Origin: Apricaphanius iberus
Lineage: Eukaryota > Chordata > Actinopteri > Cyprinodontiformes > Aphaniidae
Reading direction: 5' to 3'
DNA: 64,000 nt
Assembly (NCBI GenBank): GCA_028564705.1
Contig: JAPXFQ010000804.1
Coordinates: 4,478,501-4,542,500 of the forward strand
A program made the translations under genes and the position numbers. Shown piece by piece: positions 12,001 to 33,900 of this stretch (positions are counted from its first letter, which is position 1; the number at the start of each line of letters is the position of its first letter). Under the pieces are notes generated by a model. The model worked only from the letters and a program-made list of their open reading frames with translations. It was not told the DNA's origin and made no database searches.

Positions 12001-15000
12001 GATTAATAATTCTGTAGAATTTTGAAATTTCATGTTTGATTTATTTTCAAAAAAGTTATTTTCCTCTTTATTTTCAATGATTGCGGTTTTGAAACCGATA
12101 TACACCAATTGAGTGTTATAAAATATGATAAGATAGGTACTGTGCTTAAACTAATTACTCTAAGTGACCTACTGGTAGCTACTACCTATTGGAGCAGTAA
12201 AACATATTTTCATACTCTAAAAAAAGACCGCTTTGGTTCTGAAAATTATACATCAACTCTAATTTGAATACTACAATAAATTCTTAGTGCAGCAGCACAT
12301 TTACTTTAAAATACCCGCTTTTATTTGTTGTGTTAATAAAAATTTTTAATTTTCTATTCAACAAAATGCTTGTAAATTTCAAGTTCTGCATACCGTATTA
12401 ATAACTGTAATAATGCAATGAGCTCTCAACTTGAAAAATTAGGTAAACTGTATTTGGGTAATCTGAATAACCGTGACAACGTTTTGACTCCTAGAAAATG
12501 AGAGAGTCGAAAATAACTTCAAATCATCAAAAGTGAGAATTAAACATATTCCTGGTTTGGAAGAATTGATATGCGGTTAGTGCAAAATATAATACATTCC
12601 ATTTCACTCTTGAAAAAGTTTAGTTTGGTAACGAACAATACCAGAAAACAGTGACCAGCACACATTTAATAGATCTAACTTGTATGATTTATTTTCTAAG
12701 TGTAAATTGTTGTCATGAGTTTACAATTCTACTGAAGTGACAACAGCAAATAAGGAGAAAATCAAAGCCATATAAACATACTTGGACCCGCGAAAATTAT
12801 TATTTTTTTTTTTTTTGACATGATAAATTTAATCTGATCAATCTTTTTTAGAATCACTAAAAATCGATCACCGAGTCGATGATGAACGAAAAGGCGATTC
12901 TAAAGGAGAGCCACCAGATAATAAGAAGCCAGTTGAAACAACAACTGAAGAATTGTCTTGTCAAAGTCCTACATCAGGTCATTGATTCACCTGTTTTCTC
13001 TATTTGTAATGTATTTTTACTGTGTGAGAGATTCAACTGTTTGCCTGTTACTAGTGTGACATACATGTTTTTAAGTTTTGAGTCACGTTCAGGTGATTGT
13101 GGTCTAGAGATCAAAAAGCGTCCCAGACTAAAAAAAAACGTATTAATTTAATGCGTAGACACTAAAGATGTTCTTATATAAACTGAACTAATTTGGGCTT
13201 CATTGTATCACGATTATTACAGTTTCACCTTCAACCAAGGAGACTACAAAGACTTCTACTGATGATGTAAAACTGGCTGATAGGGGTAAGGATATTATTA
13301 TTATATGTCGATCTGGAAAGTACTTTTTTTACTTTCCCAAATGTAATATTTGGTAAACATATACAGTGTTTGTACTCACTTTTGGTTTGTTTTACAGGTA
13401 CAGATTCAGCTAAAGGTGATAGCTCCCAGACTATTGACGAGAACTCTGGTCAGAATGAGAAATCAGGTGGTCAATGTCCAAGTCCAAGTGATACTACAGG
13501 TTCTTATTTCTCACTACTCTATTTTCTGTATGCTTTGTCTGTATGGACAGGGTCCAGATATATTTGACAACTTTTGCCCACTAACTAACTCCATTTTGTG
13601 CCCATATTGTTATTTTGTTATTCCTCACTTTAATTTTGTACCTGTACACAGACCTTTTTGTACTTCAAGGATTTTTTATCAGTTATTGTGTGTTATGTAT
13701 ATGATTCATGGAGATTATTAATTCTGTAGAATTTAAAATTTCATGTTTGATTTCTTTTCTAATTTCTTTTCAATGATTGCGGTTTTGAAAACAATATAAA
13801 CTAGTCTTGAGTCTTATAAAATATAAGATAGATAATAAGATATAGCACATTTACTTTAAAATACCCCTTTTTATTTGTTGCTTAATAAAAAAATTGTAAA
13901 TAATTTTCTTTTCAACAAAATACTTTTACATACTACATTTCACATTCTACATCCAGTATTAATAACTGTAATAATGCAATGAGCTCTCATCTTGAAAAAT
14001 TAGGTAAAATGTGTTTGCCTAATCTGAGTGAACTTCACACAATCTGTCTTATCTCTATAAAAGCCAAACTCATTACTTTTTTATTTCTCAGGAGGGCTAA
14101 GAACCTCACAATATTCTGAAAAGGAACCGTCAAGAGAGGAAATAGAAAAACTGAAGAAAAAGACACAAACGAAAGAAAAACAAGATGTCGAAACCATTGG
14201 TCCTACCACTACACAGCCTGAACCTGCAGAAGAAACTGGAATGCTGGGAGGTAATTGAACAATTATTTCACATGTAGCACCATCCTTGTAGCTAAACCTA
14301 TTAGTTACGTTGTTTAATGTTATTTTGTGAGATAACATGCAATTGTTGGGAAAATATTGATTGATAATCATATAAATTGCCTTGTAAGACACATCTCATC
14401 TCATCACAGGAGGTAGAAAATTATTGATTGCAGCGGCTACAGTGGTACTTGTTGCCTTCGCGGTGCATCTTCTCCTCCAATCTGAATCTCCACCTCAGAA
14501 GACTGATTTGCGACAGGTAGACGTCTTCCTCAAGCAGATGGAGAAAGTGAAAGCGAGGTTTCCTAACCAGCGTGCCGAGCTCTGGAGCAGGAGTGAAATC
14601 CACCTGAAGAGGCACATCCAGACCAGCCAACCTGCAGAGCCGGTGAGCCTGATCCTGACATCAGGCCTCAGAGGCGAGAGGACCATGCGCTGCCTGGCTC
14701 AGGATGTGGCATCTGCCTTCTCCTCTGCCCTCAACGCCTCCGTCCTCCACATCGACGGAGCCGGCAAAGCCAACCAAGACAGCGACCAGGTCAAACTGGA
14801 CATCGACAGGAAGCTGCAAGGAGCTTTCGAGGGAGACAAACCTGTAGCTGTGATCCACCGCCTGGAAGAGCTGCCTCCGGGCTCCACGCTCATATTCTAC
14901 CGCTACTGTGACCACGAGAACGCCGCCTACAAGAAGACTTTTCTGATATTCACCGTGCTGCTGGGCGAGGAAGAGGAGATCCCAGCTGAGATGCGCTTGA

Positions 15001-15173
15001 GCCTTGTAGAGGAGATGGTGGACGACCACCTGCAGAAGAAGTTTCTGTCTCACGGTCAGCCGGTATCCTTTGACAGGATGGATCTCAACAAGTACGGTGG
15101 ACTTTGGAGCCGCATTTCTCACCTCATCCTTCCCGTGGCGGCAGAGAAAAGAATAGAGCGTGAAGGATGCTAG
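6024..15173 (+). CDS. Torsin-1A-interacting protein (LAP1/LULL1-like) with amplified exon cassettes
   Basis: Predicted coding exons: 6024-6093, optional micro-exon 8063-8092, 8332-8394, 8507-8638, 9414-9539, 9783-9845, 9958-10059, 11137-11262, 11501-11563, 11676-11777, 12852-12977, 13223-13285, 13398-13499, 14092-14250, 14410-15173 (stop TAG). All introns are phase 1 and the total is divisible by three: 686 aa, or 696 aa with the micro-exon. The first ~430 residues are polar, acidic and repetitive (nucleoplasmic). A hydrophobic helix (LLIAAATVVLVAFAVHLLL) follows, then the complete lumenal torsin-activating domain. GLWSRISH near the C-terminus contains the arginine (codon 15111-15113) that corresponds to human LAP1 R563, the arginine finger. 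Start: ATG 6024 gives a first exon of 70 nt, the same length as in the paralogue; an in-frame ATG at 5955 is the alternative. Which cassettes are spliced in is unknown. Confidence 0.82.
6903..8063. mobile_element. Non-autonomous DNA transposon with terminal inverted repeats (Harbinger/ISL2EU-like)
   Basis: The left end cctggggggtattcca (6903-6918) is repeated inverted at the right end (about 8047-8063; one extra G). The interior, about 1.16 kb, is AT-rich with no transposase frame. Termini of the form GGGGTATTCCA are, as I recall, typical of ISL2EU/Harbinger-type fish elements. Target-site duplication not resolved. The element fills most of intron 1, and its right terminus supplies the AG of the acceptor for the predicted micro-exon 8063-8092. 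Confidence 0.65.
8164..9611 (+). repeat. Tandem exon cassette, copy 1 (SINE-bearing)
   Basis: Starts at the landmark actagtgtga. Carries exon A (8332-8394, VSPSTKETTKTSTDDV), exon B (8507-8638) and exon C (9414-9539, DDERKGDSKGEPPDNKK). Compared with copies 2 and 3 it lacks about 0.6 kb between exon B and the 'gcaatgagctctcaacttg' segment, so exon B runs on in frame into that segment (132 nt rather than 102). It has gained a SINE at 8656-9005. All three exons are multiples of 3 with phase-1 borders. Confidence 0.9.
8656..9005 (+). mobile_element. tRNA-headed SINE with GGAT tail
   Basis: The head resembles a tRNA (tagcactgttgccttgcagcaagaaggttgtaggttcatatcc). The body contains the widespread fish 'cggcttcctcccacagtccaaaaacatg' and 'gacctgtccagggtgtaccccgcctctcgccc' blocks, and it ends in (ATGG)n. 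It is flanked by a 9-bp direct repeat, tatttgggt (8647-8655 and 9006-9014). The uninterrupted site is present in cassette copies 2 and 3 (tatttgggtaatctg near 10732 and 12451). Confidence 0.9.
9612..11334 (+). repeat. Tandem exon cassette, copy 2
   Basis: Exon A 9783-9845 (63 nt), exon B 9958-10059 (102 nt), exon C 11137-11262 (126 nt), all phase 1-1. The intronic sequence from about 10060 to 11330 is almost identical to copy 3, implying recent duplication or conversion. An inactive exon-like segment lies at about 10678-10730, ending in a donor-like ttag/gtaaac. Confidence 0.92.
11335..13049 (+). repeat. Tandem exon cassette, copy 3
   Basis: Exon A 11501-11563, exon B 11676-11777, exon C 12852-12977, with the same lengths and phases as copy 2. 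Changes from copy 2 in the exons are few and keep the frame open (for example SKTMDKNSG for SQTIDENSG). Unit length is about 1.72 kb, like copy 2. Confidence 0.92.
13050..14010 (+). repeat. Tandem exon cassette, copy 4 (truncated)
   Basis: Exon A 13223-13285 (ends LADRG, diverged from LEDG in the others) and exon B 13398-13499. The copy stops after the exon-like relic at about 13958-14003, and exon C is missing. The next sequence is the unique penultimate exon 14092-14250. Internal deletions shorten the post-exon-B segment. Confidence 0.88.
14410..15173 (+). CDS. TOR1AIP-like terminal exon: membrane helix and lumenal domain
   Basis: The acceptor is catcacag at 14409. The exon codes for the membrane helix and the full C-terminal domain of about 230 residues. 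Its base composition is much more GC-rich and codon-like than the surrounding AT-rich cassettes. Family signatures: [55 protein letters not shown] and the terminal GLWSRISHLILPV. It ends REGC, close to the RGICL end of human LAP1. Confidence 0.93.
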
Positions 15174-15745
15174 AGGACTCAACTCTCTTCTGAGCTCTGG
15201 ATCTGAATTAGCACACCTCTGAGGAACTTCTTACTGGGATATTTATTCCTCTGCGCTTTAGCAGTGGTTTTAAAGATCCAAATATTTCTCATAAGAATTT
15301 TATTCACTGATTACGCTCGGCTACATTAATGTTAAGAGTCATTAGGGAGTGGGACATGTGTACGAATTTTATTCGTTATGAAGAAATCTTTGACCAGCAG
15401 GCTGATGCACTTTATTCTTTTAATCCTTTGATTTATTTATAGGTGGGTTGGAAAACATTTTTTTCGGACATTGCAGCGGACTGATTTTAACAGCTTCATT
15501 TAAAAAAAAAAAACTGTGTAAGATTTATTTCATTTTAGTAAAACTCTCACCAAGCTTCCTAAGCTTTTTGAAGCATCAGAACATAAGGTTATTCTAATTT
15601 CTGTTGCTGCTGTGATTCGGATAGGCACCATGTGCCTTACAGTAGGTCTCTAATGTACTTTATCTCCACGGTTTTTGGAGATGGAAAGAAAAAAAAACAA
15701 TTTAATTGTGCCTTAAAATACAAATAAAATGATATTTTAATATAA
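15174..15745 (+). other. 3' UTR of plus-strand TOR1AIP-like gene
   Basis: Non-coding after the TAG stop. A canonical AATAAA lies at 15723-15728 in an AT-rich context, giving a 3' UTR of about 570 nt if used. Confidence 0.55.
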
Positions 15746-16644
15746 AATGCTTTTTTGAATTGTCTCCGAAGTGAACACCTCTCACCTCAAAGAGTTATTG
15801 CAAATAGTCATTAGTCAGGTTGCTGGTTTTCACACTAAGTACTTGTCTTGAGTTCCCTGTTGGCTTCTTCAGTTTAGACTAGTAGCTCCTCAAAATTGTA
15901 ATCACTGCACTTCACTGTTTGCAAAGAAAAAATCATGATGGTTGAACTCAAGTTCTATGCAGATGGAGTTTAAGAGTTTAACAGCTCTCATTTGAAAATA
16001 ATAGATAGAAGAATTTGTTCCTACTGCCATCAGTGACACTTGTATCAAAGCTTGATGACTGTCATTATGATGATTTATACCGAAGGATCAAAGTGTCTGA
16101 AGTGTATGTATGAGCCCTATAGAGGGCAGCATCACAGCAGCCTGCAGTGGCTTCCTCTAAACTGTGTAGAATAAACATAAAATCATGCTGCAAAGCACAA
16201 TCTAAAATCAATCTGAACAGTTATTCACGCACTTTTGAAAGCTCAGCCTAAAAACCTATTTTGGATATTGTAGATTTCGGCTGCAGAAAAGAAATTCTAT
16301 CCAGTGACAAAGCTTTTACCATAAAAAAAAAGATCAGATGCAGAGTCTGGTGTAACACCGCCTCCCCTGCAGCTGCTCGTGTCCGGGCTTCTCTCATGAG
16401 TGCACTTTTTTTTTTACCCTCATAACTTTCATTCATTTGGATTGTGAAGGATGACATCGCGTGGGGAAGAAGAATAATCCTGTTGGCGTTTGTTGATGCT
16501 GATTCACAGATTTTCCATCATTATAATTGGGGTCTTTTTTATCTGTAGGGGGTTTATTTTTATACTAAAATCAAATTCATGTCGTGCCTTCTTTACACAC
16601 TTGCATCTGCATAAATCTCGCTGGGATTCTGGGAAGCTCACAAC
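15746..16644. other. Spacer and presumed OLFML2B promoter/5' UTR
   Basis: About 0.9 kb without a convincing reading frame on either strand and no repeat that I recognise. It lies between the TOR1AIP 3' end and the OLFML2B start codon, so it should hold the OLFML2B promoter; no specific element is assigned. Confidence 0.4.
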
Positions 16645-27235
<10,591 letters not shown>

Positions 27236-27400
27236 CAGTGCCCTAATTTTTATTTTTATTTTGGAATGGACTGTAGATCAGTCCGCACTGGCTTCAGAAC
27301 TCCGATGAGGCCAAATGTACATACCGTATATACTTAGTGTTTACATTGTTCATATTAAAGTGTACATTTTATAAAAATAAAATAGATTTACCTTTAATTG
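27236..27400 (+). other. olfml2b: OLFML2B 3' UTR
   Basis: Non-coding after the TAA stop. AATAAA at 27376-27381 is the probable polyadenylation signal, giving a short 3' UTR of about 160 nt. Confidence 0.6.
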
Positions 27401-27699
27401 TATCTTGTTTCACTGCATTCTGTGCCCCTTCAACTTTTTCATGTTTTGTCAGGTGAGAAACCCTGATGAGCACAGAAATGAGGTAGAAGGTAGAATATAC
27501 ATTATTTAAACATTTCTATTTATTTTTTTAGCAATATAGTTCTGAATGGTGCTGTACTCAATCCCAAACCCCTCCCCCATCCCTCTCCTCGAGTCGCTTT
27601 TTTGCAGAGCTACTGTAGCTGCAGTTACAGCTGTTGGAAAATGGCTTTGCCAGGTTTGCACATCTTGGAATTGAAATCTCTGCCCAAGATTAGATGGCA

Positions 27700-28625
27700 C
27701 ATATCTTAAAAGTCAAGTTTATTTGTATATCCCATTTCAGCAAAAGGCAGTTCAAAGTGTTTTAAATGATAAAAACATAACACAAAAAACAAACAAAGAA
27801 GGAAACCATACATTACAGGGGCAAACCAGAGAAGTAATGAAAAGCTGCAATCCAGCCTATAATTCATGTTCCGTGTTTATTCAGTGATTATTGATGCTTC
27901 TCCATGTTTGGTTCTGATTCTGGGAATGCAGAGCAGACTTCAAATCCAATCAAACTTTATTTATAAAGCGCTTTTCATTCAAGAAATTCCACACATTAAC
28001 CACATTCCCATCCCTCATCGCTGATTAAAAACATGATCCCAGTTATAACCCCCCAAACCTAACTCTCATGCACATAGACTGTTAAAAGCAGTCATAAAAG
28101 ACTTTGGGCCGAGTACAGATGAGCCAGGATAAGGAAACGCCATCAAAGGAGCCATCTGCATCAGCAGCAGATCAACAGCAGGAGCTGAGGCACTGACCCA
28201 GGGCGCCCAGAGGAGGGAAGGCTGATGACCACACCTCCATCCAAGCGCTACCTGGAGAGCACCCAGGCAGCCACAGCCGACCACCACTCGTGATACAGAG
28301 GAAACACTGGAAGGAAGATTAAAATGAAAAAATATAATATGTAAATATATATAATATAAAAATAAACAATAGATACATATAAGATTAACTAGCAAAACAC
28401 TAATAAATATTATCAAGTAAAATATGCAAAGCAATTTAGCAGTTTTGAACCTGCTCTAAAAGACTTGAACCAGAAGATCTGAGTGATCTGGAAAGTGGAT
28501 GCAACAACATTGTATTTTTGGTGCTAACCCACCAAATGATTTATAAACCAGCAAAATTATTTCAAAGTCTCTTCTCTGAACTACAGGGAGTACCATGTAC
28601 CTTAGAGCTGGGGTAATGTGCTGAA
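27700..28625. repeat. Composite interspersed repeat in OLFML2B-ATF6 spacer
   Basis: Starts with 'agtttatttgtatatcccatttcagcaaaaggcagttcaaag', a typical fish repeat head, and includes 'tttatttataaagcgcttttcat' near 27957. A block near 28535-28620 (atttataaaccagcaaaattatttcaaagtct...ctacagggagtaccatgtaccttagagctggggtaatgtgc) is clearly similar to 37630-37720. No gene is seen between 27400 and 29600. Confidence 0.6.
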
Positions 28626-29615
28626 AATAACCAACTGACTAAAGGCATCACCACTGCATGATTTTCCACCACTGTGTCTCACTGTAGGGATGGTGTCCTC
28701 TGCATTACCTTCCATGTTACTTACTGCTACCCCAGTGTTTTTCAAGTAATTGTAAAGTTCAGTTTTGGGTTCATCTATGCACAGGACTCTTTTTGGTGGA
28801 GAAAGCAAATAGAACTTCGTCTGACAAACTTCAGACGCAAGATTTGTCTGGTGCTTAACTAAGACTGAAGCTAACTGGTTGCCCAGGATTTTATTTAGAG
28901 GTATCAAATAAAAGGGGACTGAACATAAATATTACACTTGTCATATTTTAATTTGCACTATATATACACTACTCTTTGTGGGTCTTCCACACAAAACCCT
29001 TATAAAATATAAGACAGCATGTGGTTGCTACAGCACAAAATGTTAGAAAGCTCAAGGGGTATAAAAAAATTATCGGGTACTGTTTTCAATAAGAATTTAA
29101 AAAAGATGTTTGCAAGTTTCAAAGCAAATCTTAAGTATGAGAAAAGAAGTTCAGAAAAATATATGTTTTGGAAGAATACCCAAAGAACTCAAGAATGTTT
29201 TGTGTTTATTGTTTTTCTCTTTGCATCAAAATGTATGCCAGAGCTCCATCACATAAAACACATCACAAAAACACAAAACACACCCTCGAATAAATCCCCC
29301 ACAATTGCCAAGGGAGGATGTGTGTGTTCTGCTCAACTCCAAGGATGTAACGGTAGCTTTGATTGTGGCTAGAAAGTGTCCCATGAACAAAGAACAAAGG
29401 TCCCATGAAAGGTGTAGCAACATTTTTTTTAGAGAATGAATGCTCAAACCAATAATTTAGGGCATTAAAGTCTGGATGTAAACAGTCATTGAGGGAGAGG
29501 TGATCAGGAATGTTTAAGCGATTGCATGTAAGGAATTTTAACAAATAAAACAATGAAGGGATTTCCAAAAGCAGGCCAAGAGATGCACACAAGTAAACTT
29601 AAAGAAAATCCAGTG

Positions 29616-30967
29616 TTTATTTGAATGTAAAAACATGAAAGACAGAACACCGAAAATGAAAAATTTCGCATTTATGGCTGGTGAACTAAAATGTTTAAGA
29701 GATTATATCTTAGACATGACAAAAAAAAAAGTCTACAGAAACAGGCCTTACAGAAAAACAAAAGCTTGTTGCACATTTTTATGATCTTTGAGCAATAACG
29801 AGTTTCAGTTTTAAAAAAAAAACACTTTTGAATAAGTCCTGTATATTTTTTATTAACATACAAAAACTAGTACTTAAGAAAAAAAGGAAAAATTGTATTC
29901 TCTTCAATTCATGTCAAAGGAATAAAAAGGTATCAGGAAAAAAAAGGCAACCACAAAGCCAAGGTCTGAATGTCTCTTTCTTTGAACACTGCATAAATAC
30001 AGTGTAGTTGGATACATTATAACTAGTACAATATTTCAGCAGGTTTAAATTTCCATACAAGCAAAAATAAAATAAAATCAAAGTGGTTTTATATATCAGG
30101 TTTTTTCAAGAAACCGTGAGAAAAAGTTACATTCTAACATGTAAAATGTAGTTTCTCCCTTAATCTTAAATAAAATATATCATTTAGGACATATACTTTG
30201 GAATAAAAACAAATCATAAAACAAAATAAAAAAAACAGGAAAATTTTGACTAAACACACCACTGAGTGAGACACATGGAACCAAGAATGGGTAATGTTAT
30301 ACAATACTTAGATATAAATATGTACAGTATTGGTATCTAGTCGTGACTATGAGACAGTGCAAAGGCAGGAAAATTAAGTACTACAATTATTAATGGCTGG
30401 AAACAGATCACTTTCAATATTTCAATTAAAGCCAAGTAGCTTAAAATGTAAAATCTAATCCATATTCCTGAGTTTACTGGTTGTTTCTCTGCTGTTGCAA
30501 TAAAAATTTACAGCATGTTCTGTTTTGTAGCAAAAAAAACCAACACCACTAATATATGTTTTTCTGCCTTTAATGAATTCAGTTGTGTGAAAAAAAAGAG
30601 AAACATGTTCCTCACAGAGTGCTTTTAGGAGCCAAAGCACTTGTGGGATGATGAGGATGATGGGGTGACTCAGAGTTCAATGCTCTGCTCCCTGCAGTCT
30701 AACAATTACCCTGATAGGTATGTGTGGGGCTGCAGGGGGAAGTCAGTGTTGCCACCCAAGGAGCCAGCCTCTGCTATGAGCTTTACATCTGTTCCAATAT
30801 GGTATAATTCTGCAAAATACCTTCATTTAAATCACATATATAAAAACAATGGGAAAACACTTGATTAATCCTTCTCTATTGAAGAAAAATAAATCGAGTT
30901 GTCATCTTGGGTTTTCTCTCTTCGTGTGTTTTGCTGAGAAGTTAGAAAGAAGGAGCTGAAGATGACG
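29616..30967 (-). other. atf6: Probable ATF6 3' UTR
   Basis: AT-rich non-coding sequence after the ATF6 stop. A minus-strand AATAAA lies at 29621-29616; other weaker A/T-rich candidates are nearer. A 3' UTR of about 1.3 kb would fit, but the end is not determined by the sequence alone. Confidence 0.4.
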
Positions 30968-33900
30968 TTAAGACGACCCCATCAACGCTCCAACTGGAGG
31001 CGCAGGCTTACTCTCGGGTGGGGAGTGCTGGTAAAACGTGTCTGTCTGGTTGACCCGCAGCAAAGGTGGGATGCTGGAGGACCTGATGTGGAGAATCCTG
31101 GTGTCGGTTACTTCGCAGTCGATCTGCATCATCACCTGAAACTCTTCGTCCTTAATGATGCTGTCTGTATCGGCGAGAAAAGAACAGGATGGTTGTGAGC
31201 TCTCAATTCCTGAACGAAGGGAATTTAAAGCTTGTTCAACACTTATTGGAGCTCTGACTAGAGGCGTGTAAGAAGTGTTAAAATAAATAAATAGAAATAA
31301 GGGTGGTGGGAGTCTTGGAGCACCGTAATTTTACACGGGAAAAGAGAAAAAGCTAACTTTGTTGGGAGTAATTTTATTCTGTGTGTGACAAGAAAAGGTT
31401 AAATATAACATACATAAAATATAAATATAATAATTTTATCACTTTTAAATGAGCAATCCATAACTTCCTGCTTCCCCGTGTGCTATGACACAGAAGCAGA
31501 CTTCTTTAAGTCTTTCAAATGTGTGTTGATCTTTATAGGTATAAAATCTACTCCAATAAAACCGACCATATCTTCAGTCAATGGATCCGTTAATTATAAA
31601 ACAACTGGAACTGGCCCAATGTTGAAGAACCGTTACTTGAGTCTTGCCTTTTATACTTTCTCAAACATAAAAATGTGAGATTTTACCTATTATTGGACCT
31701 CTAATTGGAACTACTTTGGACTAAGATTGAGCTTTTTGTAAACTAAAACTCCAGATGGAGTTGGTGTAAAACAAAGGATGAATAACCACATTCCCCATTG
31801 GAAGTATGGTTGGTGGGATTGTTGTGGGCCTGTTTCTCCTCTTAGTTTTCTTCATTTTTAGTGCAAGGCTGCAATTAACGTCTAATCTGATTTAGTGCAT
31901 TTTACACATCTCTACCAGGGCTGAAAATGGGGTATGTTGTAAAGGAGTGTTGTTTGAAACAGTGGGGGATGGAAGCAACAAGCTGAGATACAGATGGAGG
32001 CCAGAGGTGAGTCAGACACCGGATTTCGCCATCCCCGAGATAAACAAAACCTCACTAAACAACAGCGGGGCATGCAAATCATAGAAGAGAGAACAAGAAA
32101 AGTCTGAGGGGAGCATGGGAAATGAACATTGACGATGACTCAGGATCCCCGTAGCTGTGTTCAGCGAAGCAGAAGAAACCTGGCCAGGGACTCAAAGACT
32201 GAAAGAATTACTCAATGTTCCTGAGTGAAACTATTGTGACTGAATAAAGCTTTCAACCACAGATTGTGTATTGGGTTGTTATCAAAAAACAAATACTCCG
32301 TGTTCCCACAGTCTTCTCAACCTACATATATGCAATTATTTAGGTTTCCTTTGATAAATTAAGACTTGGAAACAGATCCAGGATTCAACACTGCCTGACG
32401 GTAAAACTTTCACCGTCAGGCAGTGGAGATAACTTTCCTCATTCGGATCACGCCTCGCTGAGTTTTAATGCATTTATATGAAACAAAAGTGGAGCTGGGG
32501 GCGTTTTTAAAATGCCTGGGTGACGGAAATAGTTCAAAGCTGCAGTCTGTTTTTCAGACACCTGCACAACTCATCAGATTTGGATTTTTTAGGATCCATT
32601 AGGCTGGCAGATCTCATCATACCGGACCATATGTAAGCTTCTGCTGCAGCTGGGGGATTTTACGAACCAATAGGTTGTGGGTAGCCGAGTTTTGGTCACG
32701 CTCACTATGATTATATCTGCTGGCAAAACTTCATCTTATGCACCTGCAGTGAACTTTGGACGCTTCAAATGGCTTCAGTGCTTGGAGAGACATCAAAGAA
32801 ATGGATCATCACTACATCTACCAGGAACCCCCCCCAAAACATGTCTGTATAGGAAGGAATTTGAAAAGTTATAAACAGAAATCCTAGATACAGGGGCATC
32901 TCAATAGATCAGAATATAATGCAGAAATTAATCTACTTCAGTATTTTAAAAAAAAGTTACATTTATAAACTCATTACACATACTGACACATTTCAAGCCC
33001 TTAAGTTTTTCTTTTTTTTGTTTATTTTTTATGCTTTTGGGTTAAAGGTAATTTAAATTAAAATGGTTTAATGGAAGTAACATTAAAACGAGAATTTTAT
33101 ATAATAAGATGTCAAACCTCTGAGTAGTTTGTCTGTATACTGTACAGTATATGTGCTTAGTATTTGATCGGGGCTACTTTTGTCAGAATTAGCGGATCTA
33201 TGCTCTGTGGCATGAAGTTAATCAGCAGGAGTTTAGCAAACAGGTTGCTTCATTAGCAGCATTAAGCTCGCCTGCTTTGTTGGTTCTGGAGTCTCTCATC
33301 TCTCTTTGCACAAGACGTCATAGGTTCTCTGTTGGTTTAGGTTAAACAGGTTTGCTAGCCAATCCAGCACAGTGACACCATAGTCAGCACAGCAAATATT
33401 AGTACTTAAGTCCTGCTAGAAAATGAAATCAGCACATCCTTAAAACTTGCTATCAGAGGGTAGCATAAAATACTAGAGCTTTCTAGTTTAATCATTTAAT
33501 CGATGCATCGTCAAACTACGTGATACTACAAAACAAAACGGGAGATTGTCATAAGTAATGGCCTGCAGTGGACTGGTGACCTGTCCAGGGTGGACCCAGC
33601 CTCTTGCCTGATGACACTGGGGATAGGTGGGGAATAAAATTAACACTTGGATTTTGCAGTGTAAGACTATTTAGGTAATCATACAAATATAATTGATAAC
33701 TTTATGCATTTTTTTAAACATATATTTGGCATGTAAAAAATGCTTCCGTCTCATTTATATTAGCCTATATCCATCAATATTTTATACATTTACTGTAGAT
33801 TTTTGGAGAAAGACCAGGTAAAAACACAGACAATTTGTTTTCTCCCATTTATCAACTATTGTTGAACAAGAATCCAAGAAGACTATTACACATAAAGCCA

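Noticed and set aside
8164..14010. Regular repeats considered as a CRISPR-like or satellite array
   Set aside because: Unit length over 1.4 kb with intact exons and splice sites; this is exon-cassette duplication in a vertebrate gene.
14661..15182. 173-codon frame on the minus strand
   Set aside because: Antisense shadow of the GC-rich TOR1AIP terminal exon, which has clear family motifs on the plus strand.
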